64,000 nucleotides of DNA, from the NCBI RefSeq assembly GCF_020497125.1, contig NC_059079.1, positions 8,773,053 to 8,837,052 on the forward strand, in the 5' to 3' direction. Below the pieces are notes generated by a model. It saw nothing but the letters and a program-made list of their open reading frames with translations. It ran no database searches and was not told where the DNA came from. The position numbers and the translations under genes were made by a program. Shown here in pieces: positions 33,675 through 46,269 of this stretch. The DNA is from Mauremys mutica. Taxonomy: Eukaryota > Chordata > Testudines > Geoemydidae. Position 1 is the stretch's first letter. Every line of letters starts with the position of its first letter.

Positions 33675-34569
33675 TTTGATTTAAAGAAGTCCAAGTCATG
33701 GAGAATTTTCAACATTTCTTGGTAATCTGCTCCAATGGTTAATTACCCTCACTGTTAAGAACTTGCTTCCTATTTCCTGTTTGTACGTTGCTGACTTCAA
33801 CTTCCAGCTAAAGGATCTTGTAATACTTTTATCAGCTAAGGGTCTTCTAGTATCAGATTAATTACCTACACAGGTAGAATATTACACCATGATAAAGCCG
33901 CCTCTTAATGATGTCTTCAGAAAGCTAAATAGAAGAAGCACCTTTACCTTCACATGGTAAATTTGATGTGTCTAGAGCCTGCCTTTGCAGAAGGAGACAG
34001 TTCTGCCTCTCTGGCACGATTCTCCCCCTGCCCCCAACAAATGGCAACCCCTCCATGAGGATCAGGTTCCATGGAGCTGGAAGAGCAAGGAATCAGATGG
34101 GGTTTCTTCAGGTTTGGCTTCTCTCAGAGCCATGCAGCCTCAGCCATTTAAATGTTGAGGCTGTCAGAACTTACGCTGTTTTCCCCCTCCATTCTGTGAA
34201 ACTTCTCTTTAGAGGGTTGTGACTGGTTGGGATACTTCATGGAGGAACCAGGGATGTTGTATACAAGTGCTTTCCTTTTAGTTAAATGAGAAATTTAGCA
34301 AAATACAAGTACCAAGTGACAATAGCCCAATGTAAGAATTTCCTGCCAGCTGTATCACAGAGGAGCACAAAAGGCCTGTGTTACAGCACTCATAACTAAA
34401 GCCAGACTTCTGTCTTCTCCAGTGTTTACACTCTCCTATGTAAAGCTCCTCTAGCTGTTCACCTGAACACATTTTATAGAAGGAGTTTATGAATAATCCC
34501 CCACCTAATGAATTAAATCAGCTAAATGAAGATATGATAAGGGATAATGGAACACCACAAGGAAAGAGT
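33675..34569. other. Unassigned sequence
   Basis: Nothing recognised before the CR1-like relic. Confidence 0.35.
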
Positions 34570-34597
34570 AGGATAACAAGGAGGAAGAATACAAATA

Positions 34598-35369
34598 TTG
34601 ATTGAAGTATTAGCCAGGGTGAGGTTCAAGGGGAAACAACTGAAATCCTTGTACACAAATGCCAGGAGTCTGGGCAATAAAACAGAGGAACTGGAACCAC
34701 TGGTGCAGGAGGGCAAATCAGATACTACAGGGATTATAGAAATATGGTGGACTAGCACGCATAACTGGAATACAGGCACTGGAGGGTATGTGCACTTTAG
34801 GATAGATAAGAACAAAGGTAAATGTGGTGGGGTAGCATTGTACATCAATGAAGCTGTGAATTATAAAGAAATTTAGTTTTATACTAATGAACAAAGCAGT
34901 ATCTGTTTGGGATAAAATAACACTGGGCGAGGATTGTGAAAGAGGTTCTATTGGGATAGCATTAGTGGTCTTCTGTAGCCCTCCCCCCCGAGTTGTGCTC
35001 AGTTACATGGATAGAGATATCTCTAATATTATTAGAGAAATACTTTTGGGAATTGTCATAATAGGAGACTTTAACTTCCTGGATAGAGTTTAGAGAATAA
35101 ATGCTACTTATACAGGAAGGGCCAAATTATTCATGGGTGTGATAGATGATAGTGTTCTTCATCAAACTGTCAGTGACCTAAGAAGAGGTGATGCGATTTT
35201 AGACTTGTTTTTGGTAAGTAGTGCAGATGTCATAGAAGAGCTGGGTGTAGGAAATAACCTTGGATTGAATGATCAAAAGTTGAGTCAGTTTAAATTAAAT
35301 GGAAGGATAAACAAAACAAGGCCATCAACTATGGTCCTTAATATCAACAGGGCAAACTTTGGGAAATAA
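34598..35369 (+). pseudogene. CR1-like endonuclease relic
   Basis: Three frame segments (34598-34876, 34887-35093, 35133-35369) carry the endonuclease in order, separated by stops. GDFNFL keeps the catalytic Asp and Asn, whereas NDQ replaces the usual SDH His block. Likely function in life was target-site nicking. Confidence 0.75.
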
Positions 35370-36471
35370 AGGTGTTAGGCTCCTGACAAAGGGAATTATT
35401 TAAGGAAGTCCACTGGACTGAAGAGCTCAAGAATTTAAATGTGGAGGAGGCTTAGAATTTCTTCAGCTGTACAAAAACGATCTGAAATTTACTTCCTAAG
35501 CAAGGAGACAAAACTTGTAGGGAAAGACACAACATGTAGCTGGAAGATTAACCACCTCAAAAAGGTTATTAGGAGTAAGCAGAGAGCCTAGAGAGAATGG
35601 GGGGGAAAAAGGTTGATGAGCAAACAAAGCTGCATTGTGGAGGTTAGAGAATGTAGGAATAAAGTGAGAATTGCTAAAAGTCAAGCTGAAATAGCTCTTG
35701 CTAAAGAAATTTAAAATAAGAGGGTTTTTAGACTTATAAAGAGAATAAGGAAGGCTAAGGTTGGGCCACTATGCAGTCTGGATGGGAAGGAGATTAAAGA
35801 TAATCTAGGTGTGGCACAAACCCTAAAGGAACATTTTGCCTCGGTTTTCAAAAAGGATGATATGGAAAATGTGTGTGATAACAATATGACTGCTGGGAAT
35901 GTGTGTCTAAAAATGGAAATTACCACATCTGAGGTGGAGGAAAAAATTCGAGCTTAATGTGCTCAAATCGGAGTGGAGGGGAGACCAGGTAATTTCCATC
36001 CCAGAATACTGAAAAAACTGGCACATGGATGACTAGTCTGGTAGCAAGGATTTTAAATAAATCTATCTATTCAGGGGTAGTACCATATGACTGGAGAATA
36101 GCTAATGTCATACCTATATTTCAGAAAGGGTGGGAGGAAGTGATCTAGGCAGTTACAACCTATTAGTCTGACCTCAATAGTATGCAAGGCTTTAAAACAA
36201 ATTGTGAAGGAAAGAATAACTAAATTCATGTAGGTAAAAGGGATGTAATGCAACATGGGATTACTGATGGTAGATCACGCCAGACTAACCTGATTTCCTT
36301 CTTTGAGAAAGTAACAGATTTTATGGTAAGAGAAGTGCAGTAGATCTAATATTCTTAGACTTCAGAAAAGCATTTGACATGGTACCACCATGGGAAATTA
36401 TTAGTTAAATTAGGGATGATAGGGATCAGTATTTAGATGGCTCTAGGTGAATAAGGAACTTCTGTTGTTGT

Positions 36472-36490
36472 TGTGTGTGTGTGTGTGTGT
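36472..36490. repeat. (TG)n microsatellite inside the CR1-like copy
   Basis: Nine to ten TG units follow a TTG run and mark the join between the RT fragment and the 3' UTR. Confidence 0.9.
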
Positions 36491-37674
36491 TTTGTTTGGT
36501 ATTTTTTCTCCATCCTCTGAAACATCAGGGATAGCCAGGGCTGGAGAGACGACATTGGGTGAGGTGGGCAGGGCTCTGAGGTGGCACTGAGCATCCTCTC
36601 TCTCTGCTGCTTAGCTGGCTGGTTCTTGCTCACCTGCTCAGGATCTAATTGATCATTATATGTGGGGTCGGGAAGGAATTTTATCCTAAGTCTGATTGGC
36701 AGTGACCTTGGATGGTTTTTTGCCTTCCTCTGCATCATGTGGGTGCAGCTCACTTCTCGGGATTCACTGGGTATATTTCACTTCATCATTTCCCTGCCAC
36801 TGTAGGGGCCTCAGGCATTGGTGCGTCTTGATCCCTCCTGTTCTCTGCCTGTGGCATAGAATAGTCTAGTCTCCGTGGGCTGTAATATTTTAGTCTAATT
36901 TTGGTTGTTGTGTTTAGTATGCAGGTACTGGGTGGTGCTGTTGGCCTGTGATATACAGGAGGTCAGTCTAGATGATCTGGTGGTCCCTTCTGGCCTTAAA
37001 CTCTATGAATCTAAAAGCTTCTTCATTAAAAGTAAATATTTACCTGTGATGCAAAATAATCAGGTAACTCAACCTTGTTCACCCCACTCCCATGAATACA
37101 CACAATAATCCTTAGCATAATAGTTTTAATTTAACCAGTGACAGACAAACACACAAGGAAATACTATTTCCCATAACACCACAGGCCCATGGCAAAGTTT
37201 CAGTCCCTCCATTCTAGGTATAAAAGTACCAGCCTCTGGGCACACCTTCTTTACAGGGACTCTTGCCCTCTCAGACTTGTTGCTCCATGGTGGCAACAGC
37301 ATTCTTGCTCTCATTAGTCATCCTGGACACACACAATTAACTTCCACAACAGCACAGTAAGCTGCCTTTTTCATCATTAAATCAGTGTTTGGGTGATCCC
37401 ATACAATATATAACTGACCTTTGAATTATTTACTTTTCCTGGAGAGAGCTCCTTAAATAACATATTGGATATTCACATGTGTATATACAAGTACAAGCTT
37501 TTTATAAACACCCCTTTTCTCCTAGTATAGCTACTGACTCAAGGTAAAACCTTACATTTCAGGATTACCTCAGTCCAAACTAAAACAAATGATAAAAAAA
37601 TAAGACCATACATTCTTTCACATACTGGTTGTAACCTGTTTCTTGTCTTATGGATCTTTATCTAGTCCATGTAG

Positions 37675-39285
37675 TAATCATAGAATCATAGGCCTGGAAG
37701 GGACCTGAAGAGGTCATTTATTCCAGTCCCCTGCACTCACGGCAGGACTAAGTATTATCTAGACCATTCCTGACAGGTATTTGTCTAACCTGCTCTTAAA
37801 AATCTCCAATGATGGAGATTCCACAACCTCCCTAGGCAATTTATTCCAGTGCTTAACCCACCCTGACAGTTAGGAAGTTGTTCCTAATGTCCAGCCTAAA
37901 CCTCCCTGGCTGCAATTTAAGCCCATTGCTTCTTGTCCTATCCTCAGAGGTTAAGAAGAACAATTCTTCTCCCTCCTCCTTGTAACAACCTTTTATGTAC
38001 TTGAAAACTGTTATCATGTCCCCTCTCAGTCTTCTCTTTTCCAGACCAAACAAACCCATTTTTTTTTCAATTTTCCCTCATAGGTCACGTTTTCTAGACC
38101 CTTAATTATTTTTGTTGCCCTTCTCTGGACTCTCTCCCATTTGTCCACATCTTTCCTGAAATGTGGGGCCCAGAACTGAACACAATACTCCAGTTGAGGC
38201 CTAATCAGCATGGAGTAGAGTAGAAGAATTACCTCTTGTGTCTTGCTTACAACACTCCTGCTAATACATCCCAGAATTATGTTAACTTTTTTTGCAACGG
38301 TTACACTGTTGACTCAGATCCCTTTCTGCAGTACTCCTTCCTAGGCAGTCATTGCCCATTTTCTATGGGTGCAACTGATTGTTCCTTCCTAAATGGAGTA
38401 CTTTGGATTTGTCCTTATTGAATTTCATCTTATTTACTTCAGACCATTTCTCCAGTTTGTCCAGATCATTTTGAATTTTAATCCTCTATTCCAAAGCACT
38501 TGCAACCCCTCCTAGCTTGGTATCGTCCGCAAACTTTATAATTGTACTCTCTATGCCATCATCTAAATCATTGATGAAGATACTGAACAGAACCAGACCC
38601 AGAACTGATCCCCACTCATTATGCCCTTCCAGCATGACTGTAAACCACTGGTAATTACTCTCTGGAATGGTTTTCCACCCATCTTATATAGCTCCATCTA
38701 GGTTGCATTTCCTTAGTTTGTTTATGAGATGGTCATGCAAGACAGTATCAAAAGCTTTGCTAAAATCAAGATATACCACATCTATTGCTTTCCTCCTATC
38801 CACAGGGCTTGTTACCCTGTCAAAGAAAGTTTTAAGGTTGGTTTGACATGATTTGTTTGACAAATCCATGCTGATTGTTACTTATCACCTTATTTTCTAG
38901 ATGTTTGCAAATTGATTGCTTAATTATTTGCTCCAATATCTTTCTGGGTACAGAAGTTAAGCTGACTGGTCTGTAATTCCCGAGTTGTCCTTATTTCCCT
39001 TTTTATAGATTGGCACCATATTTGCCCCTTTTCCAGTCTTCTGGAATCTCCCGTCTTCCATGACTTTTTAAAGATAATCGCCAATGGCTCAGATGTCTCC
39101 TCAGTCAGCTCCTTGAGTATTCTAGGATGCATTTCATCAGGCCCTTGTGACTTGAAGACATTTAATTTGGCTAAGTAACTTTTAACTTGTTCTTTCCTAT
39201 TTTAGCCTCTGAGCCTACCTCATTTTCACTGGCATTCACTATGTTAGATGTCCAATCACCGCCAACCATGAGTACCATAGTTACA
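37675..39285 (-). mobile_element. CR1 LINE relic on the minus strand
   Basis: Read on -, RT motif VVYLDFSKAFDTVLHDHL with SCQTNLKTFFDRV lies at 38684-38869, keeping motif A Asp. [23 protein letters not shown] and [16 protein letters not shown] lie at 38026-38211. MGLFGLEKRRLRGDMITVFK and YIKGCYKEEGEELFFL lie at 37853-38059. The element's 3' end is at the left, with CATAGAATCATAGGCCTGGA (37678-37697), a CR1-like 3' tail. The 5' truncation is near 39285. Frameshifts and stops are frequent. Confidence 0.88.
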
Positions 39286-39289
39286 GGAA

Positions 39290-41689
39290 GCCTTTCAATC
39301 CCATAATTACTGCCTGGCTATCTAATAAGAGGCTCCAATGCTTCACAGTTCATGGCCACAATTAGGGGAGCCCCTGAAAGCAAGGATCATTTAGGAGCAG
39401 TGCTTTGTACAGACCAAACAACCAATGGTGCAGCTGCCTATCCGCCAAGAACTGCAGCTTAGGTGAATACAAGTGTACACTCACAAGGGAGAGATGAATG
39501 GAAAAACTGAGTTGGAAGTTTTGTCCCCTGCATGGCTTATTCTTGTGAATGGAAGAACGAGTCTCTATGTTTTCCTAATAGAGCCCCTGGCTGTATTACC
39601 TAACCACAGCTGCCCTCCACTATGGGAAAGCCCTTTAAAGCGGGGTTTGGGAGGCAGCTACGTCCAAGGAGGCCCTGAGTAATTTCCCTTGGGTACACTC
39701 AGGGAGGAGAGAGAGGATGAAGGGATACAAGAGCAGGTGGAAAGGACTAGGGCTTCAGCACAGATGTCATTGGCTCTTGTAGATCTGCATAAACTGGGGG
39801 CAGACTTCAAGCTTGTTCTGTGGAGATGATGCATAACCACTCCTGAACCGAACAATATGGGAAAACTTCAAGAGGAAACTCATATTGAGTTTTCTTCTCC
39901 CTTAGCACCTTCCCTTAGATTTTAGCATAGAGGGGACAATCTGACCTAGCAATATTAAGTCACATTCCACTCTTGGAGTTAGTCCTGTTGTACACAATTG
40001 AAACTGAGAGCAGAATATGGTCTGTTGAATGATGAAGGAAAAAATATTATATTAAATAATTAACAAATTAATTACATCATAGGAAGAGTGCTAGAATGTA
40101 GGTCTCATGGGCTTTTAAAATAATAACCCATCAGATGAAAATGTATATTTGCTTTTCTTGCAAATTCCTGTGGGTAAAAAATTATGATTTTTGCTATTGC
40201 CCTTTGTTTTCAACTCTATACCACAACTTTTTGAACAATGATAGCTTTCCTTTGTTTCTTATTTTCTACAGTACTCTGAGTTAGGATAGCAAACACAAAA
40301 GAACTTTACTATTCTTAAATAAGCTGTCTACACACTAAAATTTTGTCATTCAATTTTGACAGATCAAGTAATAATTTTATCTACCATGGGAGAGTAAAAA
40401 CTGTACCAGTACAGGAATCATAGTGGGTGTATAAGCTGTAACCATCATAAATGACACTTTTTATTCCCTTTGAAAATCCTCCTGATTTATTACATTTACT
40501 TAGAGACTGTCACAGCTTATTTTTACTAGACACTTTTTTTAAAACATTCCATCAAGTGAGTTCCTATGTGATGCAGAGCAAACTGATAGAAAACGGTGAC
40601 ACTCTCACCCAAGCTGTCATTATTCAAAATGATTTCTTCTGCTCAGGTTGTTTTCATTTAGTAAAATAATTTGATTTTTCTATGTCTGCCCACATTCTAT
40701 TCACAGGAGGCAAGAGAAGCTCAAAACAATGTCTCCTGCATTTAATATGCAAGGAGAATGCTTAATAGAATCATTTGCAGGATAATTAAAAGCCTGCTGA
40801 TACATCTTATGAAAGTGTGAAACAAAGTACAAAATGAATAGAGCCAAATGGCAATTTCTTATTTCTGTAGAATAAGTGCTAAACCAAAGAGGTTATAATT
40901 GCTGTTTTACGTAGGGAAAACAGTTAACAGGAATGTTTTAGATATTTTCTTCAGTAAAACTAATGCCGACTGTTTTCATACAGAAATTAGTTGAGTATCA
41001 CAGATAAAAATGCCACAATATATTGCTACTAAGTCTGGCTGTGTTTTTAAGTGAAAAATTCCAGAAACTGAAATACAACTGAAGAATGGTCCAAGTTAGT
41101 CAATTTTTAAGCAAGTTTCATAAAATAGCACATGCAGCTTTCTATGAAAATTGTGATTTTTCTTCCCCTTATGGGGCTTTTTCGAACAAAGCAAGAATCC
41201 TCTGTGTAATTCATTCATCTGGCATCAACACAAAGCCTGACACTGTATAACTAGTAAATGGCTGTACTGTCTTCCCCTCCTCCACCACCACCATCATTCA
41301 ATAGACTATATCACTTCAAATTATTGCTCCAATGGTAATTTTCTAAAATATTCTCCTTTTGATGCAGATGCATAACTCCCATACTGTAACCACCTGCTGT
41401 GCAAGCTATCCTGATTCTTGTCTTCTTTCTTAAAGCAACTAACCCCTTATCTGTCTTTTTATTATCAGAAATTAGTTCCTAATTACAGTGGTTGTAATTT
41501 GTGAACAACTGCTGTCTCAAGCATTGACCCATTTTAGTGAATTATAAGCAAGGTAGGTGCAGTAGATTCTTTTATTCCCCAAATGGTAAACAAAGCAAAA
41601 CATTATACATAGAAGTGGGACAATGGTGTCAAACTTTATCTACTACTTAGATATTATCGCTGTTATAACATTCCCTTGACCTACTAGAC
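39290..41689. other. Unassigned AT-rich sequence
   Basis: No repeat boundaries or coding features recognised in 2.4 kb. Confidence 0.4.
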
Positions 41690-41972
41690 AGGATGCTGTT
41701 CACTCCCCAAATAACTGCTGTCAGGGATTATATAGAAAGATTGAAGCTAGACAACAACAGGAAAAACTTCCTAATTATAAGGGTAGTTAAGATCTGGAAT
41801 AAGCCACAAGCAAGGTTTCAGAATACCTACCACTGGAGATTTTTAAGTACAGGTTGGACAAACCTGTCAGGAATGGTCTAGATTTACTTGGTCCTGCCTC
41901 AGACCAGGAGCTGGACTTGATGACCTCTCAAGGTCCTGTTCAGCCCTACATTTCTATGAGTCTATATAATTA
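41690..41972 (+). mobile_element. CR1-like 3' end fragment
   Basis: GATTATATAGAAAGATTGAA leads into AACTTCCTAATTATAAGGGT, then CTGGAGATTTTTAAGTACAG, TGGACTTGATGACCTCTCAA and TTTCTATGAGTCTATA. This is the order of a CR1 C-terminus (RVVKIWNK) and tail. Confidence 0.8.
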
Positions 41973-42059
41973 AATGAAAGACTAAATTAATGCTAAGATT
42001 CTATGAACCCCACAAAGGGAAGTATATTCAGAGCTAAGTTTCTTACTCTATGACTGATT

Positions 42060-42165
42060 CTCTTCTAATACCAGTTTTACACCAATGTTACTCTGTTTAG
42101 TTCAGTGGAGTTACTCCTGATCGATATGAGTTCAAAGGAGAGCAGAATCAGACATCAGGCCTTTC
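42060..42165. repeat. Old fold-back repeat fragment
   Basis: CAGTTTTACACCAATGTTAC, GTTCAGTGGAGTTACTCCTG and GAGCAGAATCAGACATCAGG follow the common sauropsid order of short repeats centred on CACTGGAGT/ACTCC. Similar pieces occur near 48160-48270, 56690, 57140-57240 and 60900. Confidence 0.45.
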
Positions 42166-42486
42166 GCTGCCCCTTTTTAATGTGTAAGCATTGCTGGGAT
42201 CTCCACTCAATGACGAATAAATTGTGCCCTGACTCATACCTTGTACAACACTCCCACTGTGATTTAGGTGGGGTTGAATAGGTTGTAAATCAGGGAAGAA
42301 TTTGCCTTTGCATGATCTTACATACCATACTGTTTATGTGGCTATATCAACACACACAAGTGTGATATGTTATCATCACAGACTCATTGTCCCAAATCTG
42401 GCATCTATTTGCCACTTGTGCAACCCCATTGAAACCAGTGGGATTCAACAGGGTTTAAATCAAATAAGCATTTAATCTGGCCTATC

Positions 42487-42705
42487 CAGGGGTGAAAGTA
42501 ATTTAAGGGTCTTACCGGTTTGCAGGGCTCTGGCAGTGGGGCTCTGGCAGCGATTTAAAGGGCCAGGGGCTCTGGCTGCTGCCAGGAGCCCAGGGCCCTT
42601 TTAAATTGGCCACGTGGGGAAGTTGCCCCCTGACGGTATGGCCGGCTGTGTACTGGCTCTTGCTGGTATGCTCTACTGGACCGTACCGGCTTACTTTCAC
42701 CTTTG
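42487..42705. mobile_element. hAT-like MITE with perfect 8-bp duplication
   Basis: Left CAGGGGTGAAAGTAA and right TTACTTTCACCTTTG are inverted repeats. GGCCTATC lies exactly on both sides (42479-42486, 42706-42713). Inside, ACCGGTTTGCAGGGC and GACCGTACCGGC carry the repeated ACCGG motif. 219 bp, non-coding. Confidence 0.9.
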
Positions 42706-42713
42706 GGCCTATC

Positions 42714-44364
42714 CACGGTGTCAGCTAGAATTCCTGCTTGAGCCAAAAATCACCTGGTTATTATGCTGTAGTACAAGCATGGACTACAAGGTTATCTTTT
42801 CATTTCCATGCTAAGTGTCATTTATCTTCCAGATCTTTCTTGACAGATCTTTTCTGCCACCCTTACTTTCACTAGTAACACCTCATTATGCAAGTAGTTC
42901 CAACGTGAGTAAGGATGGCAGGAGCAAGCCCTTAAGACTACATTGTGTCTGTTAAGCCGAGCCGAGAGTAAATATCAGAGTCACAGATGTGCTGGCTGTT
43001 ACACTGGTGTGTCCAGGGATTGAGCCCACTACTACATCCTGTTGTGAGGTGCTACCTGCTCTCCCATGTTTGCTAGTGATGTTCCACTGACCCAAGGTAA
43101 GGGTGGGGGCATGGAAACAAGGCCATGGCTCTGCATTTTGGGGATGCCATATGCCCCCAAGGTATACGGACAGAGCACTCTGCACTCCTCTAAGTGCAAA
43201 GGCTTGGGAGGCTTGGGTCATTCCCAAACTGTTTACCCCATGACAGGCCCAGACAGCATCCAGTCCTTACTGATATCATCATGGCTTTTAGAGAACTCCA
43301 AGCAACTACTGGAATTCAGCTACTACATAATGAGAAAGATCAATTTTAATGGTTTCCTCACTTCCCAACATGATAAGCTTTGGGACTATGGATACAACAT
43401 TTCCACTTGGAGGGTTTGACAGACACTAACTGCGAGCTGTTGTTTTCTGCCTGACAGTGAGTACAGCTACCCAACAGGATCACACTGTTGCATCACTTGT
43501 CTTGCATTAGCTTGTGTTAACATGATGCTTCATGGAGAACATAAGGTCTGTTTCCTCCTACGTTTTGAATACTCACAAAGCACATGCTTGGATTTCCTTA
43601 ATAATACAAAAAGTTCATGATTTAAACATAGAAAAGGTTCCCTTGGATAAGAGAGATGAAAAACAGCAGCCTAACCACATTGCATACCAGCACTCTGACC
43701 AGAAGTTCAAGTTTTTCTTCTTTACCCTTCTGCTTCCACTCCAGGCTAATTTATTATACACCAAACACACTGTTAGCGCAATACAATTAATTAATTAAAC
43801 ACAGTCACAAACTAGAACATTAATTGTAACAATGTATTACATTTACTGCAGCCTGTGTCTTCTAGCTAATGAGAACACAGCAACTTATATAGACTCCAAT
43901 TTATCTATATGCATGCACTTGGAAATAACTAACCCTTTTGTTATTAGATCAAACACGCTATGCAAAGCACATAGCTATTACTTCTGTGGGAGAATAGGAA
44001 GAAATTCAACCAGTCATCAAGGAACCAACCCTAACTTCTTGCTAAGCAGCTTTGCAAATCCTTGTTTCAGCTAAGATTATACAGGTAAAACACTAACCTT
44101 CTTGTTTTCCCTCTTTTAATGTTAAATATATAGTATATGTGTATTTTAAGCTCTCTCACTATTCTATAGCAATATCTATTGACTGCTTTTCCGCTTCCAG
44201 ATATGAGGAGCTGCAGCTATTTTGTTTATGCCAGGACCCGAGACCAAAAGCGAGGGAGAATGAACAAACAGGAGGAGATGCAATGCCCAGCAGATCTACA
44301 GGCACATGTACCTGAGAGAGTACAAGCTGTTATCCTCAGCATAACTGAACGGATCTTTTGAAGA
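42714..44364. other. Unassigned sequence
   Basis: No repeats or exons recognised. The frame at 43066-43419 opens with a TTG start and has no family features. Confidence 0.35.
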
Positions 44365-44460
44365 GATTAATAACACTTACTTACCTATTGCACAGGTATG
44401 TTCTGAGGATTAATAAGTTAATGTCTATGCAGCACTTTGAAACTGTAGCATGCTATTGTT
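44365..44460 (+). repeat. MIR-type 3' relic
   Basis: TTAATAACACTTACTTACCT, GAGGATTAATAAGTTAATG and GCAGCACTTTGAAACTG resemble the distal MIR segment in sauropsids. Confidence 0.5.
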
Positions 44461-44617
44461 AGGGAACAATTGACGATTAAGGCCCTAAAATACATCCTCA
44501 AAATGCAACCCTGGGAAAATTACTAATGAAGCTTTTCATAATGAATCTCGAACATAAGGTTGGACTGTGAGTGAAAAAGTGTTCCAGAAAATCCATGTTT
44601 AAAGAAGAAATATTGTC

Positions 44618-44700
44618 TGCAGTGTTGGTCCCAGGTATCTCGAAAGCTTCTCTCTCACCAACAGAAGCTGGTCCAACAAAAAGATAATATTGACATTTTG
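44618..44700. repeat. Retroposon fragment, possibly Penelope-like
   Basis: GCAGTGTTGGTCCCAGG, then CGAAAGCTTCTCTCTCACCA, then ACAGAAGCTGGTCCAACAAA. This phrase is widespread in turtle DNA next to ACACGGCTAC-type ends; the link to Penelope-like elements is inferred from that. Confidence 0.4.
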
Positions 44701-45970
44701 GGGTCACAGTGCATTTTAACACACACCCCCAAATAGATTAAGCCATATGATAATACACACATTGAATTATGATACTGGAGTATACAGGTGGTAAAGATTA
44801 AGAGCTTTGTTAGTTATACTTCAATAGTTTATAATTATGGATAGTAAATGAGTTTAGATGAGATAGGCTGAGGCCTTGGCACAAGCATTATCTTGTTGGC
44901 ATAAGTGTGATTTCACCAGTTCTTCTCCTCTTACATAGACTTGCTTAAATAACGGTACTGCTGATAGGAGAAGGATATATGTTGCATGTGAAGATTTGAT
45001 GTAAAAGGGAAAGTTAATTAGTATACTAAATACACAAATCTGTAATGACAAAAGTACCCTTTCACTGGAAAAACCCAGGAGCAGGATTACATGAAAACAT
45101 AATGACATGAAAATTGTATAAACAGCCAAAATTGTGTAAATTGAAGTTTGTGCATGTATATTGTATGGGTTATATAAAACAAATACTCAATGCTGATTGA
45201 AGAAAACCTAATGAATATGTAATAAGAAAATGTGTAAGAATCCAAATGAGAGGGGGGCCCAAATCAGAGAAATACCAGACCACGAATTGAAGGATCAGGA
45301 CTAAAGGACCAGACCAGGGTTCAGAGGCAGCAATAACCATCATGAAGTACAGAAGAACTTCCTGGTATCTTACAGTTGGGTAACTTGGGCCTCTACCTAT
45401 TCCATTTTGTCTGATTATCATCTGGTATAAACATGGTTTCATACATCATTATTGTCACTTATACAGTACAAAGTTGTATAAAAAAATCAAAAAATGATTA
45501 AGCCTAAATTGGTTACACTTGTGACTCAGTTTCCCATCTTAGAACATATATAGTGTTAGAGTGTAAGTATTATTGTAGCTCCCACATGCTACCCGAAAGT
45601 CTCTTAGGCACACACACACACACTTTCTACTCTTTCTTACCAAAACAACTAATAAGCTGATGGGCAACACACGGTTAGAAAAGACAAAATCATGGAAATT
45701 AGTGTTGAGCGGGGGGATACTTAGAGTTCTAGGCTATCTCTTATACTGTACTAGCTGTGTCAGCCACAGTATCCCAATGCCAGTGTACAAGTGATCCCAC
45801 CAATAGCATCCATCTCACTGAAAGAGACTCAAGGTTACTTGAAATTAGACTACGCAGGGGCATTCAGGAAAGTTAATCTGAATTAACTTTTAAAGTGGGT
45901 TAAGTCACATTAAATCCCTATGTGGACGTTGTCATTCAGAATTTCAGTAACCTTAGTTTGGTTTAGTTTA
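44701..45970. other. Unassigned AT-rich sequence with a CA run
   Basis: A short (CA)n occurs at 45609-45623. No other structure recognised. Confidence 0.4.
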
Positions 45971-46265
45971 AGGCCTGATATACACTTCAAATTTAAATCG
46001 ACATAGCTTTGGCACTGAAAGTGTCTGAAAAATCCACACCACTCAGTACCATAGCTATGCCAGCCTACCTCCCCTCCGCCCATGCAGATGCAGGTAGGTC
46101 AACAGAAAAATATCTCTATTGATCTAGCTACCATTACTCAAGGAGGTGGTGTTCCTCCATCAATGGAAGAGCCCCTTCTGTCACTGTTGGAAGTGACTAC
46201 ACCACAGCATTGTGTTGTAATAGCTATTGCATCACACGCTACAGACCCAGTAGCGTAGACATGAC
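45971..46265. mobile_element. Old Harbinger-type MITE
   Basis: Left AGGCCTGATATACACTTCAA and right AGTAGCGTAGACATGAC (complement GTCATGTCTACGCTACT) are diverged forms of the Harbinger terminus. Interior TAAATCGACATAGC and AGGTAGGTCAACAG are typical. TTA precedes the left end, but no matching copy is clear on the right. Confidence 0.6.
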
Positions 46266-46269
46266 ATGG

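Larger units (their letters stand above)
34570..37017 (+). mobile_element. Old CR1-like LINE, internally deleted
   Basis: Endonuclease blocks: [34 protein letters not shown] and GGVALYIN in one frame, then IVIIGDFNFLDR (catalytic GDFN kept), then GVGNNLGLNDQ, where SDH is expected. RT pieces: SEVEEKIR (35926-), HPRILKKLAHG, NVIPIFQKGW and LIFLDFRKAFDMV (motif A Asp kept, about 36351-36389). The rest of RT is missing. After a TTGT/TG run at 36461-36490 comes a CR1 3' UTR with GGTCGGGAAGGAATTTTATC, then GGTCAGTCTAGATGATCTGG and CCCTTCTGGCCTTAAACTCT, ending near 37017. It belongs to a different, older CR1 lineage than 15600-18866. Confidence 0.87.

Noticed and set aside
43066..43419. 117-residue + strand frame
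   Set aside because: Starts at TTG, overlaps an antisense frame and shows no recognisable feature.
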